From contig CAJULM010000030.1 in NCBI GenBank assembly GCA_910587285.1, positions 1 to 33,760 of the forward strand: a stretch of DNA of 33,760 nucleotides, in the 5' to 3' direction. This DNA comes from an uncultured Oscillospiraceae bacterium. GTDB taxonomy: Bacteria; Bacillota; Clostridia; Oscillospirales; Oscillospiraceae. The translations under genes and the position numbers were made by a program. Position 1 is the first letter of the stretch; each line of letters opens with the position of its first letter. Below are positions 5,993 through 13,404 of the stretch, one piece after another. The notes beneath the pieces were generated by a model. That model made no database searches. It was given only the letters and a program-made list of their open reading frames with translations, and was not told the origin of the DNA.

Positions 5993-6217
5993 TCATTCAG
6001 ACAATACTTTTTGCATAGCCAGAAAGAGATTTTTTGCTTCGGCCTGCGTCAGCGCGATACCTTTGCCGCATTTCTCCCGCCCCGGCGACCAACTGCGAAT
6101 ATCGTACTTCGGCTCCGCGCCGTTCCATGATACCAGGTTGATTTCCTTGGTGTATCCGCTGCCGCTGACAGACAAAACGGCAATTTCTTCCGTAATTTTC
6201 ATATCAATGCTTTTCAT
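5993..6217 (-). CDS. YdbC/PC4-like single-stranded DNA-binding protein
   Basis: A 74-residue protein whose core GYTKEINLVSWNGAEPKYDIRSWSPGREKCGKGIALT is the hallmark of the bacterial YdbC family, a PC4/p15 coactivator-like fold. YdbC-type proteins bind single-stranded DNA as dimers. Such a protein suits an element with a relaxase and a Rep ATPase, where single strands form during transfer or replication. Two consecutive ATG codons are possible starts; the second (6217) has better spacing from GGGTGG. It lies 20 bases after the ParB gene on the same strand, so it is probably in the same operon. Confidence 0.8.
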   Translation of the reverse strand: MKSIDMKITEEIAVLSVSGSGYTKEINLVSWNGAEPKYDIRSWSPGREKCGKGIALTQAEAKNLFLAMQKVLSE

Positions 6218-6237
6218 CATCAGACCACCCTTTTTAA

Positions 6238-7092
6238 CTACCGGCTGTCCCGGCTCCGCTTGCGCCGCAATTCCCGTTCCAAAAGCCGGATAATGGTTTC
6301 TTCCATCTGCTGGGGCGTTGTCCCCCTGGGGAAATACTTCCGCAGCTTATCCATGCCGATTTTGACGGTTTCCTTTTGATTGCCCTTTTCCTCGGTCATA
6401 ATGGCAAAAATAGTGTCCATATCAAGCTGCCCCGTCTGGCTCAACTTCTTCATCCGTTGGGCCTGGGCCAGCGAGGGCGTGGCGTCCTCGCTCTCCATCG
6501 TGGTGAGTAGGTTTTCCTGTTCCTCCTGTGTCAAAAAAGACAGCTCCGCCCCAGGGGTGAGGGCGATCCTGCCCTCATCCACCATCTGCAAAATAGGGGG
6601 TATCAGCTCCGTCAGGCGGATAAACCGCTGCACCGTGGACTTGCTGACGCCAAAGCCCTTTGCCACAATTTCATCCGTCCGCAACTTCGTACCAACTTGG
6701 GACAATGTTAAATCGGTGCGGTAGCCCTGCCGCTTCATGGCCTCCAGTTTCATCTTGTAGGCAAAGGCCCGCTCTGACGGGAGAATGTTTTCCCTCTGGA
6801 TATTGCTGTCCACAAGGGTGATAATGGCCCGGTCTCGGTCGATGGGCAGAACAAAGGCGGGGACGTTCTCTATCCCCGCCAGTTCTGACGCCCGGACACG
6901 CCGCTGTCCCGCCATGACCTCGTAGCCGCTTTTGTCATCCGCAGGCCGGGTGAGGATGGGCGCGGCCATGCCAAACTCCTTGATACTCTCCGATAATTCC
7001 ATAAGCTGTTCGTCCTCCACTAAATGAAAGGGATTGCCCGGAAACGGGCGCAAATCCTCTATTTTCAGCACAGTTAATTCCTGTTTTTCCAT
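6238..7092 (-). CDS. ParB/RepB/Spo0J-family protein
   Basis: A 284-residue ParB-like protein. An N-terminal ParB/sulfiredoxin-like domain runs from about residue 5, with LRPFPGNPF, then the nucleotide-binding box VMAGQRRVRASELAG near residues 58-73 and VDSNIQRENILPSERAFAYK near 93-112. A helix-turn-helix follows (DEIVAKGFGVSKSTVQRFIRLTELIPPILQMVDEGRIAL). The C-terminus is highly basic (ERELRRKRSRDSR). ParB proteins of mobile elements bind centromere-like sites or act as regulators. No ParA is in the window, so a stand-alone regulatory or replication role is possible. The ATG at 7092 has AGGGAGG at 9 bases, within the end of the relaxase gene, so the two are coupled. Confidence 0.9.
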   Translation of the reverse strand: MEKQELTVLKIEDLRPFPGNPFHLVEDEQLMELSESIKEFGMAAPILTRPADDKSGYEVMAGQRRVRASELAGIENVPAFVLPIDRDRAIITLVDSNIQRENILPSERAFAYKMKLEAMKRQGYRTDLTLSQVGTKLRTDEIVAKGFGVSKSTVQRFIRLTELIPPILQMVDEGRIALTPGAELSFLTQEEQENLLTTMESEDATPSLAQAQRMKKLSQTGQLDMDTIFAIMTEEKGNQKETVKIGMDKLRKYFPRGTTPQQMEETIIRLLERELRRKRSRDSR

Positions 7093-7097
7093 CGTGC

Positions 7098-8063
7098 TTA
7101 CCTCCCTCTCGGCCTATCCCCGCCGCTTTTTTGAAGTTCCGCCAGCACTTCGGGCGGTATCAGCTTTACCAACCGTTCCAACTGCTGATTGGTGCGCTGC
7201 AACTCAAAAATCCGCTTATTGGCCTCCTGCACCTTTAATTCCTCCGCATAGCGTCCGTCCCGCAGATGATCGGCGTACTGCTCCGACTGGTTGACCCTCT
7301 GTTTCAGGCTGTCAATATAATCGCTCTGCTTCTGGATTTCCCTCGAAAATTTCTCCATATCAGGCAGCCACGCGGACAGCAGCGTCAGTGCCTTGTCCCG
7401 CTTTTTCCCTGCGTTGAAAGCGTTAATATCAGACAGGGCTTTTACAATTTCGTCGTGCTGTTTATCCAGCCTGCCGCCCAGCTTAAAGAGCCATGTGGGG
7501 ATGTGCTTGCGCTTGGTTATCATGGAGGACTCCCCGCGCTCCAACTCCGGCCACCTGGCTGACATATGGGCGTGGTAGGCCGTCTGCCACTCTGACAGGC
7601 TCTTTTGATTGCCCAGCATGGTTTTAGCCGACAGCTTGCCCTCCTTTGTGATGGGGACAAAGCAAAGGTGCATATGGGGCGTTTTCTCGTCCATATGCAC
7701 CACGGCGGAGATGATATTCTGTTTTCCGACACGCCCGGAAACAAAGTCCAGTGCCGCCGCAAAATAGGCCCTCTGCTCCGCTGGTGGTAGACTGTTCATA
7801 AACTCCGGGGACGTTGTGATGAGCGTTTCCACCAGCATCACGCTGTCCCGGCGCACCCGGCACCCCGCCGTCCCTGTCATGCGGTTGATCTCCTTTTTGT
7901 AGGTGTACCGGGGTGGGGCGACAAGATGATAATTCTCTCTGGAACGCTCCATGTCAATATCCGGGTTGCTTTTGTACGCTTCTTTCTTCCTCTCGTTGTG
8001 CCGCTCACAGGCCGCAACGGAACCGGCCTTGCGCTTCTGGAAGCGCAATATCGCATAGGGCAT
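7098..8063 (-). CDS. MobV-type (Mob_Pre) relaxase
   Basis: A 321-residue plasmid-mobilisation relaxase. It starts MPYAILRFQKRKAG, with GGAGGG 6 bases before the ATG at 8063; the ATG two codons earlier is too close to that site. Visible motifs: RHNER near residues 21-25, YHL with the nearby ENYHLVAP block near 44-50, and the metal-binding motif HMDEKTPHMH at 123-132. A coiled-coil-like tail (residues ~220-310) ends in GGDRPRGR. The Mob_Pre family nicks its origin of transfer covalently and leads strand transfer using a helper conjugation system. No type IV secretion genes are in the window, so the outer element looks mobilizable rather than self-transmissible. A candidate origin of transfer lies just upstream (8064-8190). 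Confidence 0.92.
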   Translation of the reverse strand: MPYAILRFQKRKAGSVAACERHNERKKEAYKSNPDIDMERSRENYHLVAPPRYTYKKEINRMTGTAGCRVRRDSVMLVETLITTSPEFMNSLPPAEQRAYFAAALDFVSGRVGKQNIISAVVHMDEKTPHMHLCFVPITKEGKLSAKTMLGNQKSLSEWQTAYHAHMSARWPELERGESSMITKRKHIPTWLFKLGGRLDKQHDEIVKALSDINAFNAGKKRDKALTLLSAWLPDMEKFSREIQKQSDYIDSLKQRVNQSEQYADHLRDGRYAEELKVQEANKRIFELQRTNQQLERLVKLIPPEVLAELQKSGGDRPRGR

Positions 8064-8390
8064 GGTCATCCCTCCAATCGTAATGTGTAGGCAGACCGGG
8101 GGCGCGTCTGCCCGTCAGGTTGACAGCGGTGACGGCGGTGACGGCTTGATTGGGATGCCCCCCGCCGCTGTCACCCTGACGGGAGAACACCCCGGAAACG
8201 CATGGTGCAGGGGCGGGGCTTTCCTCGCGCCACGGCTCGGAAAGCGCCACCCCTGCGGCCGAAAAAATCTCCGATTTTTCCGGCTGCGTTTCCAGGGTGT
8301 AACACACTACACCTTGCAAGCAAGGCCGTGTGCCAGACGTTCCCTCTGGACTCCCTTTTTGCGGGGCTGCGCCCCGCGTGACCCTCCGGG
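8064..8390. other. Non-coding, repeat-rich stretch between relaxase and Rep genes
   Basis: About 330 bases without a supported gene. It holds three nested inverted structures: GGCAGAC/GTCTGCC (8090-8096 and 8106-8112); a 19-base inverted repeat (8111-8129 and 8165-8183, one mismatch); and the left copy of a longer inverted repeat shared with the end of the rep gene (8119-8159 with 8428-8459). Two tight hairpins follow at 8361-8377 (GCGGGGC/GCCCCGC) and 8378-8394 (GTGACCC/GGGTCAC). The position between rep and mob suggests origin functions. Confidence 0.65.
8111..8183. repeat. 19-base inverted repeat, candidate oriT/origin hairpin
   Basis: Arms CCCGTCAGGTTGACAGCGG (8111-8129) and CCGCTGTCACCCTGACGGG (8165-8183) differ from perfect complementarity at one position. 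It lies about 50 to 120 bases upstream of the relaxase start, the usual place for a MobV origin of transfer. Confidence 0.6.
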
Positions 8391-8459
8391 TCACAAGACG
8401 GGGGTGACGGCTGTTTCCCTCGCTGACGGCATCCCAGATAAGCCGTCACCGCTGTCAAC
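8119..8459. repeat. Long-range inverted repeat with GTGACGGC iterons
   Basis: 8119-8159 (41 bases) is the inverse of 8428-8459 (32 bases) with 3 mismatches and one extra 9-base unit GCCGTCACC in the longer copy. Related GTGACGG/CCGTCAC units recur several times between and beside them (for example near 8403 and 8461). The right copy lies inside the 3' end of the rep gene. The pattern suggests iteron-like binding sites. Confidence 0.65.
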
Positions 8460-9428
8460 GCCGTCACCCCGCGAAAGGACGATGCGCCGCCCCGCTTTGG
8501 TGCGGCGGTATACATAGCGGACGTTGTTCTGCCGCAGGACGGTGGCGTGGTACTCGTTCAGCAGTTTTGTGATGACGTTGGGCGCGGTATCCGTTTCCCC
8601 CATCTGTGTCAGCAGCTCGGTGGCCGTACCCGACCACTCCCGCCGCCCCTCCATAAAGGCCACCAGCCGAAAAAGGATAGGCGGCACCTCCGCCGCCGCA
8701 AGCTGTTCCTGGGATTTCCGCTCCACCAGCTCCCAACTGCACTCCCGAAACCGCAGGGTGAACTCCTGATACTCGATGTCCCTGCCGATGGCGTAGAGAG
8801 CGGCGGTGTCGGATGCCCGGTGTTCCTTTTCCAGCACAAAGGTGGCGTCGGCGCTGCCGGTCAGCCCCGTTGTCCCCGATACCCGGTTGAATACGTCGCT
8901 GTCCCCCTGCTTGCGGATGTGGTGGACGACCACCACCGCCAGGGCGTTCCTGTCCGCAAAATCCTTGAGCAGCGATATGTCCCCGTAGTCGTTGGCATAG
9001 GCGTTGTCCTTGGACGCGGTGCGTACCTTTTGCAGCGTGTCAATGACGATGAGCCGGGTGCCGGGGCGTTCCTTGAGATAGTCCTCCAACTGGCCCACCA
9101 GCCCGTCCGTCAGCTTGCAGCTCGCCACGGCGAAGCGCAGGCGCTCGCTGGCTTCATCGGTCAGACGGAACAGCCTGTCCTGGATGCGGTAAAAGGTGTC
9201 CTCCAAACACAGGTACAGCACATCCCCCAGCGTGGTAGGCAGTTCCCACAGGGGCGTACCCTCCGACACGCACAGGCACAGCTTCAGCATGAGCCAACTC
9301 TTACCGATCTTCTGCGCCCCGCAGAACAGGGTCAGGCCAGTGGGGATCAGGCCGTCCACCACGAAGCTGGGCTTGTCAAGCGGCTGGTAGAGCAGCGTAT
9401 CTGCATCCACGGTTTTCAGCTTCTTCAT
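8391..9428 (-). CDS. RepA-like AAA ATPase (AAA_25), element replication
   Basis: A 345-residue RecA-fold ATPase of the RepA/AAA_25 type. Walker A is GAQKIGKS at residues 37-44; a YLCLEDT motif follows near 72-78; Walker B is RLIVID at 125-130; and VVVVHHIRKQ near 157-166 matches the RepA hexameric helicase family. The C-terminal third (EWSGTATELLTQMGE ... LNEYHATVLRQNNVRYVYRRTKAGRRI) resembles a winged helix. The last ~22 residues are a low-complexity tail encoded by the GTGACGGC repeats, so the DNA there probably has its own role. The ATG at 9428 follows GGGGAGGTG and overlaps the stop of the small ORF at 9425-9532. Likely role: replication of the excised or transferred element. Confidence 0.85.
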   Translation of the reverse strand: MKKLKTVDADTLLYQPLDKPSFVVDGLIPTGLTLFCGAQKIGKSWLMLKLCLCVSEGTPLWELPTTLGDVLYLCLEDTFYRIQDRLFRLTDEASERLRFAVASCKLTDGLVGQLEDYLKERPGTRLIVIDTLQKVRTASKDNAYANDYGDISLLKDFADRNALAVVVVHHIRKQGDSDVFNRVSGTTGLTGSADATFVLEKEHRASDTAALYAIGRDIEYQEFTLRFRECSWELVERKSQEQLAAAEVPPILFRLVAFMEGRREWSGTATELLTQMGETDTAPNVITKLLNEYHATVLRQNNVRYVYRRTKAGRRIVLSRGDGVDSGDGLSGMPSARETAVTPVL

Positions 9429-9532
9429 AGCGGCACCTCCCCCGGCGTTTTTTCCTGATATGAAACATAAGCGGTTTCCTCCTTTGAAAATTCACACCCC
9501 GCATTTGCGGGATATGTAACGCAGACCGCCAT
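9425..9532 (-). CDS. 35-residue protein translationally coupled to rep
   Basis: A small ORF, MAVCVTYPANAGCEF ... ending EKTPGEVPL. Its TGA stop overlaps the rep ATG in an ATGA junction, a strong sign of translational coupling and of real coding. GGGCGGGG lies 6 bases before its ATG. No family is recognised. The N-terminus is uncharged and the rest acidic, with no transmembrane segment. It may control rep translation or act as a small accessory protein. Frames upstream are also open, but the start with spaced ribosome site is preferred. Confidence 0.5.
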   Translation of the reverse strand: MAVCVTYPANAGCEFSKEETAYVSYQEKTPGEVPL

Positions 9533-10024
9533 ACGGTTCCCCGCCCAACTCTGGCCAGGTTTTCTCTGCCGGCGCTGTGCGCTGATTGAGCAAAGGGCGC
9601 GCTCGTATCGTGGCACACTATCCTTTGCGGCAGGTATCTCTCTGACGGCTGCTATTCAGTTTTCAAAAGAGGAATGTAGTTCCACCTGTTACCTCACGAA
9701 TAGCCGGTTTTGAAAGTCCACCCCGCAAAATTTCCAGAGGATATAGAAAAAGCGCCTGCCCCTGGCCCAAAGGCCATAGGCAAGCGCCTGTTATCTGTTT
9801 ATGTTCTCTAAAAAAGTTTTACATCTTTGGGGTTGGATGAATAGAGGATAGCAGATCTCGGTTACTAAAAGATCAGTTGTTGTCTAACTGGTCGTTTTGA
9901 GTGTCTAACTCGCATAGCAAGGCGCGGCGTTGTTCCACTTTCCATGTTCATACTGCAAGCATCCCTCCAGCATAACCTCTTCGCACTTTCTTGAGGTATA
10001 GCGCTCAAAATTTTCTTGCTACCC
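9533..10024. other. Non-coding stretch at presumed right edge of outer element
   Basis: About 490 bases with no supported gene. It holds a terminator-like hairpin at 9746-9790 and two copies of TGTCTAACT near 9894 and 9911. The right end of the outer element probably lies here, but its attachment site cannot be fixed because the left end is outside the window. Confidence 0.5.
9746..9790 (-). terminator. Hairpin with minus-strand T-run
   Basis: AGCGCCTGCC... and ...GGCAAGCGCCT pair over 18 positions with four mismatches (14 matches), with a short loop CAAA. On the minus strand the stem is followed by CTTTTTCTAT. It would stop leftward transcripts from the decayed region and the pectin operon before they enter the outer element. 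Confidence 0.55.
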
Positions 10025-10579
10025 TGTTTGAAAACAGAGAAGGATGAGCTAAATCAACAAAATAGCAATAGCGGCAATGTAAACGAAAGCGAGAAAAGAC
10101 TCATCCAATTTGTCATATCTGGTGGCGATTCTGCGAAACCAAGCGTGCAGCTTTGTATTTAACCCGCCTATGGTTCGCCCAACTGCCTTATCCGCCGTTT
10201 TTTCCCCTCCGTTGGCGCTTTCGTGAACCTTGATGCAGGTAGAGTCCAAGCTCAAGTTTTCCATATCCGCACCTGCGGACAAGGCACGAAATATGGCTTC
10301 CAATATACCATCGTCCTGCCATTTGCGAATCGGGCATACACAGACTGCCTGGGACCATACAGCTCCGGCAGTTACCGCCACTGCGCTCCGCTACGGGTGA
10401 TCCAGAGCATCCCATTCAGCATCCCCCGGTCATCTTTCCGTGGACGGCCTCGCTTCCCCGCACTTTCCGGCGGCAACAGCTCTTTTATGCGATCCCATTG
10501 TCCTTTTGTCATTTCATATCGTTTCATGTCCCTATTTTTGCACGAACGCTCATTTTGTACAATATTTATTTTTCAAACA
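10025..10579 (-). mobile_element. Degenerate IS5-family insertion sequence remnant
   Basis: TGTTTGAAAA at 10025-10034 is inverted at 10570-10579 (TTTTCAAACA) and flanks a broken IS5-type transposase on the minus strand. At about 555 bases the unit is much shorter than intact elements of the group, consistent with an internal deletion. Confidence 0.7.
10049..10527 (-). pseudogene. IS5-family transposase, broken
   Basis: The minus strand starts MKRYEMTKGQWDRIKELLPP and GKRGRPRKDDRGMLNGMLWITRSGAQWR, the standard N-terminus of IS5-family (IS427-like) transposases. An in-frame TAA follows where the family has GAA (E-L-P). About 20 codons later one base is missing, shifting to the frame that reads RKWQDDGILEAIFRAL and LDSTCIKVHESANGGEKTADKAVGRT. 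After GGLNTKLHA the sequence jumps to the family C-terminus FRRIATRYDKLDESFLAFVYIAAIAIL, so the central part with the remaining DDE catalytic residues is deleted. It is inactive by a nonsense codon, a frameshift and a deletion. Confidence 0.88.
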
Positions 10580-10674
10580 AGACCTAATCGTGTTACGCAT
10601 CGTTTTGTTTTCCTTTCCTTCAAAAGCCGTACCAACCGCCTCAGCTCGGCTTCCGGGCACAGGTGAGGGGGGAG

Positions 10675-11138
10675 CTATGCTAACTGGTCGGCCTTGGCCT
10701 TCAATATCTTGGGGAACTGGACGAAAAACACCGTCCCTGTCACGGCGGCGGCCAGGAAATCCGCCACCGGTTCCGCGAGAAACACCGCGAATACCTTGTC
10801 GCCGACGAATTGCAGTTCCCCAATATCTCATTGGCGCCGCGCAGATCGCCGTCCCCCATCAGAATGGAGGCGCGGGAGCCGCCGCCGATCCCCACCAGCG
10901 CCGCCAGGGCGGAGACAAACATGATGATCGGAAAACACAGGCCCAGCCCTGTTAGGGCAATGTCTCCCACGTCGGCGATATGGCCGATGTATATGCGGTC
11001 CACAATGTTATACAGCGCATTGACCAACTGGGCCACGATGGCCGGAACCGCCAATCGGACCACAAGACGGCCCACGCTGTCATTGCCCAGGTCGTTGCTC
11101 TTTTTCTGCACGGCAGAATCCCTCCCGCTCATTTCCAC
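10675..11138 (-). pseudogene. MATE-family transporter remnant, internal deletion
   Basis: The minus strand begins with a clear MATE N-terminus (LAVPAIVAQLVNALYNIVDRIYIG, then GGGSRASILMGDGDLRGANEILGN, about 110 residues). It then jumps, in another frame, to a MATE-like C-terminus: DKVFAVFLAEPVADFLAAA, VTGTVFFVQFPKILKAKAD and a stop at 10675. Roughly 300 residues in the middle are gone and the two ends are out of frame. It follows the last gene of the pectin operon by 12 bases on the same strand, so it was once its distal gene. The neighbouring IS remnant may have caused or accompanied the loss. Not functional. Confidence 0.85.
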
Positions 11139-11150
11139 TTACGCCCCCAG

Positions 11151-11615
11151 CTAAAGCAAGCTCTGCCTGATTTTGGCCACCGCTTTTCTCACGCTGCCGG
11201 GGCTTCCGGCGGCGCAGCAGGGGCGGTGGATGCTGTCGGAAAAGAAAATGCAGTAACTGCCTGGGGCCACATCAACAAAGTTCTCGTTTTCCAAATCCTT
11301 GTAAATGATGATATCCTTATCTCGCATATCCCATTGCACAGTTTCTTTCCCAGTATAAGGCGCATAGCCCATCCGCTCCACGCCAGACACGACGTATTGG
11401 AGATCCAGATAATCAATATGCCTCTCCGGGAAGCACTCTTCCACCGGTTTTGTTGTGATATCCTGGATGTTCACGTAGATGTCCCGACCTTGAATCTCAT
11501 AGATTCCCGGCTCCATGCCGGCGATGTCATGGCCCGCGATCCATTCCAGGGCAGTCCGGATGGCCGCCGGATAGGGACAGGGGCAGTCTATCGCAAGGGA
11601 AGAGGAAAAGATCAT
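11151..11615 (-). CDS. YhcH/YjgK/YiaL-family (DUF386) cupin protein
   Basis: A 154-residue protein of the YhcH/YjgK/YiaL family, close to the usual 150 residues. Signature stretches include LEWIAGHDIAGMEPGIYEIQGRDIYVNIQ, the E-R-H-x-D-x-x-D-L-Q-Y-V metal-site region (ERHIDYLDLQYVVSG), ENFVDVAPGSYCIFF and DSIHRPC. Members are cupins linked to sugar-acid metabolism; NanQ acts as an anomerase on sialic acid, and EbgC is related. In this operon an anomerase or epimerase role on uronate intermediates is a reasonable inference. The ATG at 11615 has AAAGGAGG at 8 bases; a GTG two codons earlier is too close to that site. It is the last intact gene of the pectin operon. Confidence 0.85.
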   Translation of the reverse strand: MIFSSSLAIDCPCPYPAAIRTALEWIAGHDIAGMEPGIYEIQGRDIYVNIQDITTKPVEECFPERHIDYLDLQYVVSGVERMGYAPYTGKETVQWDMRDKDIIIYKDLENENFVDVAPGSYCIFFSDSIHRPCCAAGSPGSVRKAVAKIRQSLL

Positions 11616-11630
11616 CGCCACAGCCTCCTT

Positions 11631-12449
11631 TTATTCAGAATTTCGTCCAAACGCCTCGATCTGCGTCAGCGCCGGGAAGGGAGAGGGGTCGTCCGCCTTG
11701 ATGAGCTGCCCAACCTTCAGCCAGGTGATGCCCTGACGCTTGATGGGAAAGCTCTGAGGCTCCGCCCGCTTGCCCAGCTCCACCACCTCCGATGTGCCGT
11801 CGGAGAAGCTCACCGTCCCCTGGGTCCACCAGCTGTCGTGGGGAAAGTCCGCCCTCGTGGTCAGGCACAGCTCCTCCAGGTCTACCGGGCGGCCGAATTC
11901 CACCGTGATCTCCGCGTCCTCCCGCTGGTCGATGCCCCAGGATTGGAAGGGCCAGGGGTAATGACAGGAGTTAGCCAGCACCCCGTCGATGGCGTTCCGG
12001 GCGGCGAATAGCGGCGCGATGGGACCCTTGGTCTCCGCGTTGGCGTGGACGTGGGGATAGCAACCTACATCGTCGTGCTGGTCCATCACGTTTTTGGCCA
12101 GATTGCGGAAATTCTTGTTTTCCTCCGGCCTTGCTCTACGCATCGTGATGTAATGGGCGGGGCCGGAAAAGCTACCGGGGCAATAAGAGATCCTGTCCGC
12201 TTTCGAATACTCATTTCTCTCAAACGGGATGGTGTACGCTAACCGTTCTTGGGTAAGGTAGACATATGCCTCATCCATCGCTCCATCCACTCGTATCACA
12301 TAAAAGCCGGGAACCTCATCGCTGGTAAAAACCAGCGTATCTCCCAACTCATACTCCTTGGGATACACCAGGTGGATCTCGTCCTCACCACGTACCCAAT
12401 ACTCATTCTCTCCCTGTGTATTCAGCACAGAAATACCCAATTTTGCCAT
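11631..12449 (-). CDS. Uncharacterised protein with C-terminal discoidin-like region, pectin operon
   Basis: A 272-residue protein without a signal peptide or membrane segment. The N-terminal half (MAKLGISVLNTQGENEYWVRGEDEIHLVYPKEYE...) looks beta-rich. The C-terminal half, from about residue 130, resembles a galactose-binding/F5-8 type C-like fold: AARNAIDGVLANSCHYPWPFQSWG, then ITVEFGRPVDLEELCLTTRADFPHDSWW and GTVSFSDGTSE...ITWLKVGQL. Such folds bind carbohydrates. It is cytoplasmic by sequence, so it may handle imported oligogalacturonides, but no catalytic motif is recognised. I cannot name its function. It starts 22 bases upstream of a strong hairpin that separates it from kduD, and ends 15 bases before the DUF386 gene, with that gene's ribosome site in between. 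Confidence 0.75.
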   Translation of the reverse strand: MAKLGISVLNTQGENEYWVRGEDEIHLVYPKEYELGDTLVFTSDEVPGFYVIRVDGAMDEAYVYLTQERLAYTIPFERNEYSKADRISYCPGSFSGPAHYITMRRARPEENKNFRNLAKNVMDQHDDVGCYPHVHANAETKGPIAPLFAARNAIDGVLANSCHYPWPFQSWGIDQREDAEITVEFGRPVDLEELCLTTRADFPHDSWWTQGTVSFSDGTSEVVELGKRAEPQSFPIKRQGITWLKVGQLIKADDPSPFPALTQIEAFGRNSE

Positions 12450-12472
12450 AGTTTCATCTCCCTCAGAAGTAT

Positions 12473-12514
12473 ACTCAAAATCCCCGATATTGTTTGATAT
12501 CGGGGATTTTGAGT
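12473..12514. terminator. Perfect 18-base hairpin between kduD and the next gene
   Basis: ACTCAAAATCCCCGATAT (12473-12490) and ATATCGGGGATTTTGAGT (12497-12514) are perfect inverted arms with a 6-base loop. On either strand the GC core CCCCGAT is followed by ATTTTGAGT, so it can act as a terminator in both directions. It probably makes the last two genes less expressed than kduID. Confidence 0.75.
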
Positions 12515-12535
12515 GCGCTGTTTATTGCCGTCTGT

Positions 12536-13330
12536 TCACGGCTGCTTGCCGATATAGGCCAGGATTCCGCCGTCCACGTACAGAATATGGCCGTTGACAA
12601 AATCGGAGGCGGCGGAGGCCAGGAACACCGCCGGGCCGCCCAGGTCGGAGGCCTCGCCCCAGCGGTTGGCGGGGGTTTTCGCCAGGATGAACTGGTCGAA
12701 GGGGTGCTTGGAGCCGTCGGGCTGCACCTCGCGCAGCGGCGCGGTCTGGGGCGTGGCGATATAGCCGGGGCCGATGCCGTTGCACTGGATGTTATACTGG
12801 CCGTACTCGCTAGCGATGTTCTTCGTCAGCATCTTCAGCCCGCCCTTGGCGGCGGCGTAGGCGCTGACCGTCTCCCGGCCCAGCTCGCTCATCATGGAGC
12901 AGATGTTGATGATCTTGCCGCCGCCCTTTTTGATCATGGAGGGGATGACGGCCTTGGACACGATGAACGGGGCGTTCAGGTCCACGTCGATGACCTGACG
13001 GAAATCCTTGGCGGACATCTCCACCATGGGGATGCGCTTGATGATGCCGGCGTTGTTCACCAGTACGTCGATGACGCCCACCTCGGCCTCCACCTTGGAC
13101 ACCAGCTCGTTGACGGCGTCCTCGTTGGTGACGTCGCAGACGTAGCCATGGACGGTGACGCCCTGCTCGGCGTAGGCGGCCACGCCCTTGTCCACCAGCT
13201 CCTGCTTGATGTCGTTGAATACGATGGTGGCTCCCGCCTCCGCCAAGGCAGAGGCGATGGCGAAGCCGATGCCGTAGGATGCGCCGGTGACAAGCGCCAC
13301 CTTGCCGGTGAGGTCAAACTGATGATTCAT
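12536..13330 (-). CDS. kduD: 2-dehydro-3-deoxy-D-gluconate 5-dehydrogenase (KduD-type SDR)
   Basis: A 264-residue classical short-chain dehydrogenase. Cofactor motif TGASYGIG at residues 15-22, NNAG at 92-95, catalytic Ser145, Tyr158 and Lys162 (SAYAAAKGG), and the closing YVDGG. KduD reduces 2,5-diketo-3-deoxygluconate (DKII) to 2-keto-3-deoxygluconate with NADH in unsaturated uronate degradation. The sequence alone could also suit a gluconate 5-dehydrogenase, but the kduI gene next door favours KduD. The ATG at 13330 follows AAGGAGGA, and that ribosome site is directly joined to a left-over copy of the 3' end of kduI. Confidence 0.9.
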   Translation of the reverse strand: MNHQFDLTGKVALVTGASYGIGFAIASALAEAGATIVFNDIKQELVDKGVAAYAEQGVTVHGYVCDVTNEDAVNELVSKVEAEVGVIDVLVNNAGIIKRIPMVEMSAKDFRQVIDVDLNAPFIVSKAVIPSMIKKGGGKIINICSMMSELGRETVSAYAAAKGGLKMLTKNIASEYGQYNIQCNGIGPGYIATPQTAPLREVQPDGSKHPFDQFILAKTPANRWGEASDLGGPAVFLASAASDFVNGHILYVDGGILAYIGKQP

Positions 13331-13346
13331 GATAGATGTTCCTCCT

Positions 13347-13404
13347 TATTTTAATTCGGTTGTGGGGATGTTGTCCATATCGTCAAAGGCTTGGTTTTCC
13401 CCGT
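13347..13404 (-). pseudogene. Left-over 3' end of a second kduI copy
   Basis: 58 bases repeat the end of the intact kduI (13563-13620) with 5 mismatches. On the minus strand it reads GENQAFDDMDNIPTTELK then TAA; the intact gene ends GENQAFDDMDNIPTTDLK. All changes but one are synonymous, so this is a diverged homologous end, not a recent duplication. Its stop codon abuts the kduD ribosome site. Confidence 0.85.

Noticed and set aside
8361..8394. Rho-independent terminator of the rep gene
   Set aside because: Two tight hairpins are present, but on the transcribed strand they are followed by A-rich, not T-rich, sequence.
8111..8470. CRISPR array
   Set aside because: Repeats are inverted or irregular with no uniform spacers, and no cas genes are present.
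9880..9925. Attachment site of the outer element from the direct repeat TGTCTAACT
   Set aside because: Nine-base copies only 17 bases apart do not match the expected arrangement, and the left end is outside the window, so it cannot be compared.
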